In this document: positions 36,829 through 45,500 of the stretch, in pieces | Numbering within the stretch: the first letter of the stretch is position 1 | How the letters are laid out: each line of letters begins with the position of its first letter | NCBI GenBank assembly: GCA_963678555.2 | Contig: CAXXJA010000002.1 | Span: forward strand, 1,116,001 to 1,180,000 | Direction: 5' to 3' | Source of the DNA: SABI01 sp963678555 | GTDB taxonomy: Bacteria; Spirochaetota; Spirochaetia; Sphaerochaetales; Sphaerochaetaceae | Length of the DNA stretch: 64,000 nt | Position numbers and translations under genes: made by a program | Notes under the pieces: model-generated | What the model saw: the letters and a program-made list of their open reading frames with translations, nothing else | What the model was told of the DNA's origin: nothing | Databases searched by the model: none

Positions 36829-37707
36829 ATGAACGTAAAACTGCTGTCATCAGATTTCTTTTATTCTCCCTCTTTCAACCTGAAAGTGATTGAACGGGAT
36901 CCTGAGATACCCTACCCGCTTCACTCGCACGATTTCTATGAACTGGTCATCATCGTCAGTGGAACTGGTGAGCACTTCACCTCAAAGAACACCTTCAGCC
37001 TCCACCCCGGCAATGTATTCCTCATCACACCGGAACTTGAACACGGCTACAGGAACGTGCAGAACCTTCACCTCTACAACATTCTCTTTTCCAATAAGAT
37101 ATTCCTCGAGACCTACCCGGATATCCGCAACATGTCGGGTTTTCATGCCATGATGACCCTTGAACCTCACTATCGCAGAGAACAGCTTGTCCAGTACTTC
37201 ATGCAGCTCTCGCCGGCTCAGATGGCAACGATCCTGCCGATGGTCGAACTGATGCAGAGGGAGGCGGACTCAGTCGAGAGCGATGACGGCTCAAAATCCC
37301 TCGCTATGGCGAAGATGATTGAACTTCTGATCACTCTGTTCAGAATGTATTCACAGCAGGCAATGCGGGGAAATCCCATGATCATGCGCATGGCGGAAGC
37401 GGTCAGCTACCTTGAGAGCAATACCGACAGAAACGTATCCATTCAGGAACTCATCGGGATTACGAACATGTCGGTGAGCACTCTCAACCGTCATTTTCAC
37501 AGTGCCACAGGATTCAGCCCAATAGAGTACCATATCCAGCTGAGAATCGAAAAGGCATGCAGGCTGATACGTTCCTCTCAGATGACCATGGGAGAGATCA
37601 GTGATGCTACCGGCTTCAGCGATGCAAACTACTTCTCCAGACAGTTCAGAAAGGTTATGGGGATGAGCCCGAGAGACTATAAGAAAAAGAGCGTCACCTG
37701 GTACTGA
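36829..37707 (+). CDS. AraC-family transcriptional regulator (rhamnose)
   Basis: 292-residue regulator. An N-terminal cupin (PLHSHDFYELVIIVSGTGEH, HPGNVFLITPELEHGY) binds the inducer, and two C-terminal helix-turn-helix motifs follow (SIQELIGITNMSVSTLNRHF; MGEISDATGFSDANYFSRQF ending in MSPRDYKKK). Divergent from rhaA, it is the likely RhaS/RhaR-type activator of the rhamnose operon. Upstream in-frame ATGs exist at 36751-36814 but overlap the promoter; 36829 (MNVKLLSS) is preferred. No Shine-Dalgarno is seen. Confidence 0.88.
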   Translation: MNVKLLSSDFFYSPSFNLKVIERDPEIPYPLHSHDFYELVIIVSGTGEHFTSKNTFSLHPGNVFLITPELEHGYRNVQNLHLYNILFSNKIFLETYPDIRNMSGFHAMMTLEPHYRREQLVQYFMQLSPAQMATILPMVELMQREADSVESDDGSKSLAMAKMIELLITLFRMYSQQAMRGNPMIMRMAEAVSYLESNTDRNVSIQELIGITNMSVSTLNRHFHSATGFSPIEYHIQLRIEKACRLIRSSQMTMGEISDATGFSDANYFSRQFRKVMGMSPRDYKKKSVTWY

Positions 37708-37745
37708 AAGAGACCGGGAGTACCCAATGATGCAAGGAGCATATC

Positions 37746-39059
37746 ATGAGAACGATAGAGAAACTGAAAGACACCATCGACACCGACCTGTTCACCGACC
37801 TGTTCACCGACAGGCTCATTGAGCTCTACGGCGGTCACACTGACATACAGGATATGAGAGAGCGGTACCGGGCGGTTCTTGCCTCTCACAGCACTCACCC
37901 GCTTGCCCCGGGCTACCGGGAGAGTGCCCTGTTCTCCACCTCGGGAAGGACCGAGCTCGGAGGCAACCACACCGACCATAACAGGGGCAAGGTGATAGCG
38001 GCATCGATACAGCTCGACACTATAGCATCGGCAAGTACGATTGATGAGCCCACCGTGACGATCGTTTCCCCCGGCTTCCCCGATGTCTCCATCGACATCA
38101 CCGACCTCTCGGTCCGGGAGGAGGAAGAGGGAACAACGGACGCTCTGGTGCGAGGTATCGCACACGCCTTCAGCCGGCGGGGTCTTCACACCGGAGGTCT
38201 TGTGATCCACACTCACACGAATGTCCTCAAGGGGAGCGGACTCTCCTCCTCTGCAGCGATCGAGGTCCTCATCGCGACGGTCTTCAATGCTCTTTACAAC
38301 GATGAGGCGCTCTCTCCGGTGGAACTTGCCATCATCGGGCAGTATGCAGAGAACGAGTTCTTCGGCAAACCAAGCGGCCTGATGGATCAGATAGCCTGTG
38401 CGGTCGGTAATGTTGTGAAGATCGACTTCAGGGACCCGGTACATCCTGACGTGGAAACCCTTGATGTCGATTTCCATGCGGCAGGGTATCAGCTGATGGT
38501 CATTGATACAAAGGGAGACCATTGCGACCTGACAGGAGACTATGCAGCCATACCAGCTGAGATGAAGAGTGTAGCAGCCTATTTCAACAGGGACGTGTTG
38601 CGGGAGGTCTCAATTGAGGAGTTCACCTCTTCGCTCAAGGACCTGAGGAGTGCTGTCGGCAACGACCGTGCGGTACTGCGCGCCTTCCACTTCCTGAAGG
38701 AAAACGAGCGGGTCGACGACATGCAGCGGGCGCTGCAGGCAGGCGACATCGGGACCTACCTTGAAGTAGTAAGAGAAAGCGGGAGAAGCAGCTACCAGTA
38801 TCTGCAGAATGTATACAGTTCCTCACATCCCTCTGAGCAGGCGATTTCTCTCGCTCTTGCGATGTGTTCACACCTTCTTGCTGACAGCGGAGCCTATCGT
38901 GTACACGGAGGAGGGTTCGCCGGTACCGTGCAGGTGTACGTTCCACTCGCTCTGGTAGACACATTCACACAGAACATCGAAGAGGTCTTCGGAATAGGCA
39001 GTGTGACACCGCTTACGGTGAGAACCCTGCCGACCACACGGGTCGACAGAGATATCTGA
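37746..39059 (+). CDS. galK: galactokinase (GHMP kinase)
   Basis: Kinase of 437 aa forming galactose 1-phosphate from galactose and ATP. The galactokinase signature is present as GRTELGGNHTDHNRGKV, the ATP loop as LKGSGLSSSAA, and motif 3 as RVHGGGFAGTVQVY. The ELGGNHTDH variant differs from the NLIGEH form of enterobacteria; I recall it from clostridial and spirochaetal enzymes. It lies 38 bp after the AraC gene, probably co-transcribed. A 12-bp tandem duplication near the N-terminus yields LFTDLFTD. No galT or galE nearby. Confidence 0.88.
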   Translation: MRTIEKLKDTIDTDLFTDLFTDRLIELYGGHTDIQDMRERYRAVLASHSTHPLAPGYRESALFSTSGRTELGGNHTDHNRGKVIAASIQLDTIASASTIDEPTVTIVSPGFPDVSIDITDLSVREEEEGTTDALVRGIAHAFSRRGLHTGGLVIHTHTNVLKGSGLSSSAAIEVLIATVFNALYNDEALSPVELAIIGQYAENEFFGKPSGLMDQIACAVGNVVKIDFRDPVHPDVETLDVDFHAAGYQLMVIDTKGDHCDLTGDYAAIPAEMKSVAAYFNRDVLREVSIEEFTSSLKDLRSAVGNDRAVLRAFHFLKENERVDDMQRALQAGDIGTYLEVVRESGRSSYQYLQNVYSSSHPSEQAISLALAMCSHLLADSGAYRVHGGGFAGTVQVYVPLALVDTFTQNIEEVFGIGSVTPLTVRTLPTTRVDRDI

Positions 39060-39068
39060 GCAGAACCG

Positions 39069-39236
39069 TCAGAGTATGTCAGTCCTGTCCTGCTCTATCA
39101 GTGAAAGCACTTCCTTCACATGCTCATCCCCACTCTCCAGATCGCACAGCGACTGGTGAGTGCAGCTTTTTGCCCTGCTGTAGATGATCGAGTTCACAAA
39201 CGAGGAGAGATGCCTCTTCCCCCGTCTTTTTTCCAT
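39069..39236 (-). CDS. hypothetical small protein (55 aa)
   Basis: A short open frame on the minus strand, 43 bp after thrC, encoding a basic N-terminus (MEKRRGKRHLSSF) and an acidic helical C-terminus (DEHVKEVLSLIEQDRTDIL). Only a weak GCGGA lies upstream. It fills the gap between galK and thrC and could be a third gene of the threonine operon. No family recognised; coding status is uncertain. Confidence 0.35.
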   Translation of the reverse strand: MEKRRGKRHLSSFVNSIIYSRAKSCTHQSLCDLESGDEHVKEVLSLIEQDRTDIL

Positions 39237-39279
39237 GCACAGCAGTCCGCTGTTGTTTCATGGTAAGCATTCCCTTTCA

Positions 39280-40545
39280 TCAGAAGAGAAGATGATAGTC
39301 GGTATCGATCGTCGAGTAGTGCTGTTCCCTGTCAAGGAGTTCCTGAAGCTGTGGAGGTATCGGCACATCCTGAGAAATGACCGGTTCGACGATCGTCTCA
39401 AACTTCGCAGGATGTGCTGTCGCATAGACCACAGTCGGTCTGTCGTACCCACCGTTCCTCCGCAGGTACTCTCCCGTTGCCGTATGCGGGCAGACGATGT
39501 ATCCCGTATCCTGATACACCTCGGCTATCGTCTTGCGGATCAACTCATCCGAGACACTCATCGCACTGACATGGATGGCGAACTGTTCATAGGAAGGATA
39601 CAGAGCGAACAGGCGTTCCATGTTCGAGGGATCCCCCACGTCCATTGCATTGGCGAGGGTCGCAATACTCTCCCGTTTCGTGTAGGTCTTCGTCACCAGA
39701 TAATCAATGATCGTCCGGTTCCTGTTAAGAGCGAGAGAGACCGAGTGGACCGGCGCCCCTATCGTCTTGGCCCAGTAGGTGGCACAGCTGTTGCCCACAT
39801 TCCCGCTGGGTATGATGACGGCAGGTTTTAACCCGGTCTTGCTGAAGACTTCCATGGAGGAGGAGAATGCATATACCATCTGAGGAAGCAGACGTCCCAG
39901 ATTGATCGAGTTTGCACTGCTCAGATGATAGGTCGAACACACCTTCTCATCCATGAAGGCATCCTTCACCATCTTCTGACAGTCATCGAAGGTACCCCTT
40001 ACAGCGTAACTTGTGATATTATCCTGAAGGACCGTAAGCTGCTTCTGCTGACGTGCGGAAACCTTGCCTTCGGGGAAGAGCACCTTCACATCGATGCCCT
40101 CCCGCCTGTGAAAGGCACTGGCAACCGCACCTCCGGTATCGCCGCTGGTGGCGACAAGTATCGTCAGCCGCTCACCTCTCTTTCGAAGCAGATGTTCCAT
40201 AGTCACAGCAAGAAAGCGCGCACCGAAGTCCTTGAACGCTGCAGTCGGGCCCCAGAAGAGTTCGAGGACTGACTCTCTTGAAGTATGGTAGTGAAGCGGA
40301 GCCGGGAAATCAAAGGCATCCTGACAGATTGCCTTGAGTTCATACTCAAGTTCATCACCTGCGAAGAACGGGGCAAGAACAAAAGCTGCAAGCTCGGGCA
40401 GGTTCTGATAACTTGGAGCGGCAGACATATCAAGAGAGGGAAAGGACTCAGGAATATAGAGTCCACCGTCAGGTGCAAGTCCCCTGAGAATGGCCTCGCT
40501 CGCACTGACTGCCGGTGAATTGCCGCGTGTCGAAATGAATCTCAT
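39280..40545 (-). CDS. thrC: threonine synthase
   Basis: PLP enzyme (421 aa) converting O-phosphohomoserine to threonine. N-terminus FISTRGNSP and LAPDGGLYIPE, the PLP-lysine segment GPTAAFKDFGARF (~105), LVATSGDTGGAVASAF and the phosphate-cup IIPSGNVGNS are all family landmarks. The start overlaps the thrA stop by 4 bp (ATGA). With thrA it forms the last steps from aspartate semialdehyde, except homoserine kinase (ThrB), which is not in the window. Confidence 0.95.
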   Translation of the reverse strand: MRFISTRGNSPAVSASEAILRGLAPDGGLYIPESFPSLDMSAAPSYQNLPELAAFVLAPFFAGDELEYELKAICQDAFDFPAPLHYHTSRESVLELFWGPTAAFKDFGARFLAVTMEHLLRKRGERLTILVATSGDTGGAVASAFHRREGIDVKVLFPEGKVSARQQKQLTVLQDNITSYAVRGTFDDCQKMVKDAFMDEKVCSTYHLSSANSINLGRLLPQMVYAFSSSMEVFSKTGLKPAVIIPSGNVGNSCATYWAKTIGAPVHSVSLALNRNRTIIDYLVTKTYTKRESIATLANAMDVGDPSNMERLFALYPSYEQFAIHVSAMSVSDELIRKTIAEVYQDTGYIVCPHTATGEYLRRNGGYDRPTVVYATAHPAKFETIVEPVISQDVPIPPQLQELLDREQHYSTIDTDYHLLF

Positions 40546-42947
40546 AATCGTGCTCCCAGATAGGATGTTATGCGAAGCAGGTCGGCAAACACTCCTCCTG
40601 CCGTGACTCCGGGACCGGCACCCGGGCCCTGGATGACCAGCGGCTGCCCGTCGGTATACCGGTCACTGGTGAATGCCACCACGTTATCGGTACCCTTCGT
40701 CCTGGTGAACGGATGGGAGGAGTCATAGGCACCAAGAGTGACGCTGCAGGTTCCGTCTTCTGCGACCTTCCCCACATACCTCAGTTTCTTTCCTTCCTTC
40801 GCCGCTTCAGTATACAGAGTAAGGAGCTCCTCGTCCATCAGAGACATCTTTTTCAGGAACTCTTCAAGGGGAACCTCACGAAGTTCTTCAGGAACGAGAG
40901 AACGGACCTCCAGATCACTCAGTTCGACTTTATAGCCCATCTCACGGGCAAGGATCACCGTCTTCCGTGCGACATCCATTCCCGAAAGATCATCACGGGG
41001 ATCGGGTTCCGTGAACCCCATATCCTTGGCATCAGAGACCAGTGTCGAAAAAGGAACCGTCCCGTCGTACTTGCCGAACAGGTATGCCAGAGTCCCCGAG
41101 ACGATACCTTCCACGCTTCTCACCCGGTCTCCTGTCTGGATCAGATCCTTCAGTGTGCCGATAATCGGCAGACCTGCTCCGACAGTGGTCTCGTACAGGA
41201 AGTGTTTCCCATACTTCCGGCTGGTATTCATCAGCTTCTCGTACATAGGATAGGAAGCGGTACCCGCCTTTTTGTTCGGTGTGATGATGTGAATCCCTTT
41301 CTCGATCCATTCGATATAGTGGGTGGGAAGTTCGTCACTGGTGGTACAGTCGATCAGGACAGAATGGGGGAAATAGGATGCGCTGACATGGCTGACAATC
41401 ACATCGTAATCGACATCGACCTTCTCCTTCTCAAACCTGTCCCGCCAGGTGAGAAGATCGATCCCCATATCATCGGTGATCATGTGAGTCGTATTTGCGA
41501 TCGCCCTCACCCTGATATCGACTCCGAAATCTCTGTTGAGACGGTCGACTTCCTGTGCCATCTGATCAAGAAGGGTCCCTCCGATATTTCCGGGACCGAA
41601 CACTCCCACACTGAGAGCCTGATTGGAAAGGAAGAAGCCTGCATGGAGAGCCCTGAGTGCTTTCTTTGAATCCTTTTCCAGGATGACGGCACTGATATTG
41701 CGCTCACTCGAACCCTGAGCGATGGCACGCACGTTGACATGTGCCTTGCCGAGAGCACCGAAGAAGGCACCGCTGATACCTGCCTCACCGGTCATCCTTT
41801 CGCCGACAGCAGCAAGAATGGCACACCCGAACTCGGCAGTGATGGAACTGATACGTTTCTCTTCTATCTCGTGATTGAACGTCGCGTGCGTGATCGTGCG
41901 TGCAAGTGTCGCCTGTTCACTCGGCACGGCAAAACAGATCGAGTGTTCGCTTGAAGCCTGGGAGATCAGGACAACGGAGATTTCCGCCTCGTTCATTGCC
42001 GCGAACAGCCGCTGTGCGATTCCGGGCACCCCGATCATACCTGCCCCCTCCACGTTCAGCAGGGCAACGTCACGGATCACACTGAAACCTTTCACGACAG
42101 CACTGCCGCTCTTTCCTTTCTTATCATCGATAATGGTTCCCGGATGCTCAAGATGGGAAAATGAGCGGAGGGTCAGCGGGATACCTGTTCCCATCACGGG
42201 AACGAGATTCTGCGGGTGGATGATACGGGATCCGAAGAACGAAAGCTCGTTCGCCTCAGCATAGGTGAGAGCATCGATCACGGTCGCTCCGGGGACATCG
42301 GACACCTCGGCACTGGTCACCTGGGCATCAAGATTCCAGAACACCAGCGAGGAGTCTCCCATACGGAGAGCGACCTTCGCAGCCGTGTATTCGCTGCTCC
42401 TGTCATCGTTCACTGTGGCACTCTGCAGCAGTTCGCCCGTCAGGATAAGCACGTCCGTGCTCTTCGGACTGTAGTCCTTTCTACTGAAGAACTCTGCGAC
42501 GGTGATGATGGAGACCTCCTGACCATCCCGACTCACCATCTGTCTCAGAAGCAGTGCCAGCCAGCGGTTGATCAGGGAATCCACGAACGTCACCGTTCCT
42601 TCCGAGATATCCCCGACGAGCCATACCGCTCTGAGCAGGTCTTCAACTGAATTGAAACCGCTCTTGATCTCGGTCAGGATATCTCCCTTGGCAGGAGAAA
42701 GGACCCGTTTTTCAATGAGGGACACCCATGCTTCGGTTCTGCTTTCCATCATAGACCAGAGGCGCTCATCGTGTGATCTCGCCGCCATGAGGAGCTCGGT
42801 GAGTTCAAGGGACGGGTCACAGTCGGGTGAGACTACATAGATGCATGCGTGTCCTGCCGACTGATTCTTGATCACTTCAAAATTCTTCCTGCTGTCCGTA
42901 TCGACGATCATAAGACCGTTGATGGCGTGAACGTGTACTGTGCTCAC
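40542..42947 (-). CDS. thrA: homoserine dehydrogenase fused to a degenerate aspartokinase domain
   Basis: 801 aa, collinear with bifunctional ThrA. The homoserine dehydrogenase half is intact: GVFGPGNIGGTLL (NAD(P) fold), TPNKKAGT, YETTVGAGLPII, GIVSGTLAYLFG and EPDPRDDLSGMDVARK. In the N-terminal half the kinase motif KFGGTSV is replaced by AINGLMI and the GRNGSD loop by DDRSSE, although the later EANELSFFGSRIIHP and ACT regions (SVVLISQASSEHSI; VNVRAIAQGSSERNISAVI) are conserved. So aspartokinase activity is probably lost while threonine-type regulation may persist. The GTG start has AAGGAG 6 nt upstream. Confidence 0.9.
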   Translation of the reverse strand: MSTVHVHAINGLMIVDTDSRKNFEVIKNQSAGHACIYVVSPDCDPSLELTELLMAARSHDERLWSMMESRTEAWVSLIEKRVLSPAKGDILTEIKSGFNSVEDLLRAVWLVGDISEGTVTFVDSLINRWLALLLRQMVSRDGQEVSIITVAEFFSRKDYSPKSTDVLILTGELLQSATVNDDRSSEYTAAKVALRMGDSSLVFWNLDAQVTSAEVSDVPGATVIDALTYAEANELSFFGSRIIHPQNLVPVMGTGIPLTLRSFSHLEHPGTIIDDKKGKSGSAVVKGFSVIRDVALLNVEGAGMIGVPGIAQRLFAAMNEAEISVVLISQASSEHSICFAVPSEQATLARTITHATFNHEIEEKRISSITAEFGCAILAAVGERMTGEAGISGAFFGALGKAHVNVRAIAQGSSERNISAVILEKDSKKALRALHAGFFLSNQALSVGVFGPGNIGGTLLDQMAQEVDRLNRDFGVDIRVRAIANTTHMITDDMGIDLLTWRDRFEKEKVDVDYDVIVSHVSASYFPHSVLIDCTTSDELPTHYIEWIEKGIHIITPNKKAGTASYPMYEKLMNTSRKYGKHFLYETTVGAGLPIIGTLKDLIQTGDRVRSVEGIVSGTLAYLFGKYDGTVPFSTLVSDAKDMGFTEPDPRDDLSGMDVARKTVILAREMGYKVELSDLEVRSLVPEELREVPLEEFLKKMSLMDEELLTLYTEAAKEGKKLRYVGKVAEDGTCSVTLGAYDSSHPFTRTKGTDNVVAFTSDRYTDGQPLVIQGPGAGPGVTAGGVFADLLRITSYLGARL

Positions 42948-43015
42948 CGTAAACTCCTTGTGTTCATGGATATAGAATTCTATTCAGTATTTCTTTATCG
43001 GTATAGTCGAAATTC

Positions 43016-43045
43016 GAAAAAAAAAGAACCCTGTGACAGGGTTCT
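43016..43045 (-). terminator. rho-independent terminator after rpmB
   Basis: A 9-bp perfect stem AGAACCCTG/CAGGGTTCT with a 3-nt loop followed on the minus strand by nine T. It separates rpmB from thrA. Confidence 0.9.
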
Positions 43046-43071
43046 CTTCTTTCGGGTAAAAGATACAAAGG

Positions 43072-43302
43072 TCAGACCACCTTTTGAACCTTGCCACTCC
43101 GCAGACAGCGGGTGCAGACTTTAATAGTTCGAGGAGTGCCTGACATGAGGGCTTTTACTGAAACGATGTTAGGCCGGAAGGTTCTTTTCTTCACAACGCC
43201 GATATGCTGACCTACACCACCTTTCTTCTTGAGCTGTCCCTTGTGAGTAACAATATTACCCGCAACAGTTCCTTTTCCGCAAATTTCACATCTTCGTGCC
43301 AT
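43072..43302 (-). CDS. rpmB: 50S ribosomal protein L28
   Basis: 76-residue zinc-ribbon form of L28: CEICGKG near the N-terminus and CTRCLRSGKV near the C-terminus form the CxxC pair, with VKKRTFRPNI between. Start 43302 (MARRCEICG) has AGGTGG about 10 nt upstream; the longer open frame is not supported. Monocistronic, with its own promoter and terminator. Confidence 0.96.
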   Translation of the reverse strand: MARRCEICGKGTVAGNIVTHKGQLKKKGGVGQHIGVVKKRTFRPNIVSVKALMSGTPRTIKVCTRCLRSGKVQKVV

Positions 43303-43363
43303 GACTATGATCCACCTTGTCTTGATATTCTCAGCTTGGAAGGACTTCATCCACCTGCACTCC

Positions 43364-43369
43364 ATTATA
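43364..43369 (-). promoter_or_regulatory. rpmB promoter (-10 box)
   Basis: A perfect TATAAT on the minus strand, giving a leader of about 55 nt before rpmB. The -35 is poor (TCCCTG at 17 bp). Confidence 0.5.
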
Positions 43370-43604
43370 ACGGGAAAGGAATACCTCAGGGAGAAATCCA
43401 TAACTCACGAAACATTATCAGAATATTGAAAGTATGTAAATAGCCTGAACGATCTGTTTCTTGAGAAAATCATCGGCTCAAAATGAGCGACGAACAGGAA
43501 GGAGAATATCAGAGAAAGAGACCTTCCGCAACCCGTTTCGGGCCCGAAACGTGCCGGCTGCGAATCCTTGTCTTTCCTGCTTGTATCACGTACACTCTCA
43601 CACG

Positions 43605-44039
43605 ATGAGAGAGACACGCATCAGCTACCAGCTTACCATTCACCCCGACCCCAGAGCACAGAGGGCGATTCTTGATCTGACGAAGTCCTCGGGAGACAGA
43701 GGCGTTGCCCACCCCCTCTATCCGTTCATCCTCCTGAGGGAAGATCCCGCTTTGATCCTGTATCCACTTGCACAGGCGATCCACTCTCCTGTGAAGCCCC
43801 TGCTCTTCGATTCTATCCTCGGAGAACCGGGGGACATGTATCTCACCAGCAGCGACGCAGGATTCAACGGATGGAGGAAGCGTTACAGGGGGTTTTTGAT
43901 ACACGGAGGGATTGACTCCTTCGACCCCGTTGAGGTCGTTGACTGGCGAGGAAGGATCACATTGATGGAGATCACCGAAGAGGAGGGACGAATCGTGCGA
44001 TACAGATGGGATATCCTCCATGATTTTCACCTGGTCTGA
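43605..44039 (+). CDS. hypothetical protein (144 aa)
   Basis: Not recognised. The frame encodes a soluble-looking protein, RISYQLTIHPDPRAQRAIL at the start and HPLYPFILL shortly after, with a C-terminal DWRGRITLMEITEEEGRI. The pattern faintly resembles 2H phosphoesterase or ligase proteins (an HPxxPF segment), but the second motif is not clear. Start 43605 is inferred because homology-like composition begins there; no strong ribosome site. The opposite-strand 187-aa frame in the same place looks like a shadow. Confidence 0.5.
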   Translation: MRETRISYQLTIHPDPRAQRAILDLTKSSGDRGVAHPLYPFILLREDPALILYPLAQAIHSPVKPLLFDSILGEPGDMYLTSSDAGFNGWRKRYRGFLIHGGIDSFDPVEVVDWRGRITLMEITEEEGRIVRYRWDILHDFHLV

Positions 44040-44196
44040 CAGCGCCTTGTCAGGGGACAGAGGGAACCTCACCCCGAGGACATTCTCGTGTTTCAGGACA
44101 GTACTCGCACCATAGAGAAAGGTCCTCTCATATTTTTTTCATAATTTACGATATTCTCATTGCACAACGGTCCTTCTTCAGCTAATCATATTCAAT

Positions 44197-45420
44197 ATGA
44201 AAGAATCGAGATTCGCTATGTTCACTCCCTCAGTGAAGGTGAGACAGTTCCTGCTGGCCATCCTGGTCATTGGACTCGCTCACGGGCTCTACCGCGGTGT
44301 GCAGGACAACTATCTCGCACAGATCGTCCATATAGACGAGTTTGAGAGAGGTCTGGTGGAGTTCTTCCGGGAACTGCCGGGGCTCTTCCTGATTCTTATC
44401 CTTGCAGCTTTCTATCGATTCAGTGAGACAAAAGTGTTCAAAATCGGTGCAGTGATCACGCTGCTGGGGATCCTCGGACTGCTGGCCGCCACCTCTTCGG
44501 CCTTTGCCGTAGTTACGTTCATGGTGCTCTACTCGGTCGGAGAGCACATCATCATGCCTGTTCAGAGCACCCTCACTCTTCACCTCGCGAAGGAGGGTCA
44601 GAAGGGCCGGGCCCTGGGCATAGTGAGCATGATGAAGCATGGAGGGAACATCTTCGGATTCCTCGCTGTCACCGTGCTGTTCTTCGTGTTCCCGAAACTC
44701 GGCATCAACGAGGACAATGCGAAGGGGTTCAAGGTTGTCTTCGCCATCGCCGCTGTGCTGATGGCGGGCGCTGTCATAGTCACTCTCCTGATGAAGGATG
44801 AGGGCGTTGCAGTGCGAAGGAACCGTCTCTACTTTCACCGCAAGTTCAATAAGTACTATGGACTGCAGATCTTCTACGGTGCGCGTAAGCAGATCTTCCT
44901 CACCTTCGCTCCCTATGTACTGATTCTGCAGTACGGTGCTTCGACCTCGTTGATCTCACTGCTCCTTGGCCTCTGTGCCGTCTTCGGCATGCTCTTCAGC
45001 CCGCTTGTAGGCCGTCTCATTGACCGTCTCGGGTATAGAACGATCATGATCGCTGATACCCTGATCCTCGTGGCAGTCTGCCTCCTGTACGGCTTCAGTC
45101 ACCGCCTGTTCCCGAAAGATATCGCCTTCATCGTGGTGAGCGTGAACTTCGTACTCGACTCGATCCTCACACTTGGTTCGATGGCGACAAACGTCTACGT
45201 GCAGGATATCGCCTCTGAGCCCACTGAAGTGACCAGCACACTCTCGACAGGGATCTCGGTCAATCACCTGATCAGCATTGTCATAGCCCTGCTCGGCGGA
45301 TATATCTGGCAGCAGACCGGCATCGAGGTGCTCTTCTCGCTGGCCGCGGTCATGGGGATCGCAAACTCCCTGTTCGCAGCATCGATCCGTGTCCCGAAGG
45401 ACCATGCTCCTGCCATATGA
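44197..45420 (+). CDS. major facilitator superfamily transporter
   Basis: Membrane protein of 407 aa with about 12 predicted helices in two halves. Pattern: LLAILVIGLAHGLYRGVQDNY as first span, a central charged loop (MKDEGVAVRRNRLYFHRKF), and MLFSPLVGRLIDRLGYRT, a clear MFS loop motif in the second half. Substrate unknown. Neighbours (rpmB side and an outer-membrane protein) give no hint. It has a ~155-bp upstream region with a T7 run and CATAAT. Confidence 0.85.
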   Translation: MKESRFAMFTPSVKVRQFLLAILVIGLAHGLYRGVQDNYLAQIVHIDEFERGLVEFFRELPGLFLILILAAFYRFSETKVFKIGAVITLLGILGLLAATSSAFAVVTFMVLYSVGEHIIMPVQSTLTLHLAKEGQKGRALGIVSMMKHGGNIFGFLAVTVLFFVFPKLGINEDNAKGFKVVFAIAAVLMAGAVIVTLLMKDEGVAVRRNRLYFHRKFNKYYGLQIFYGARKQIFLTFAPYVLILQYGASTSLISLLLGLCAVFGMLFSPLVGRLIDRLGYRTIMIADTLILVAVCLLYGFSHRLFPKDIAFIVVSVNFVLDSILTLGSMATNVYVQDIASEPTEVTSTLSTGISVNHLISIVIALLGGYIWQQTGIEVLFSLAAVMGIANSLFAASIRVPKDHAPAI

Positions 45421-45436
45421 TATTCATATATATACA

Positions 45437-45465
45437 TTGATTTTTCACCTCAGCTGATTGATACT
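45437..45465 (+). promoter_or_regulatory. promoter candidate for the outer-membrane protein
   Basis: TTGATT (45437-45442), 17 bp, GATACT (45460-45465), about 35 bp before the ATG at 45501, with AAGGAG in the leader. Confidence 0.45.
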
Positions 45466-45500
45466 GTGCATATACATACTCGGAAAAAGGAGATATAGCT

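Noticed and set aside
43509..44072. 187-codon minus-strand frame opposite the 144-aa hypothetical
   Set aside because: Composition is less protein-like and it lacks a start site; the plus-strand frame was preferred, though neither is certain.
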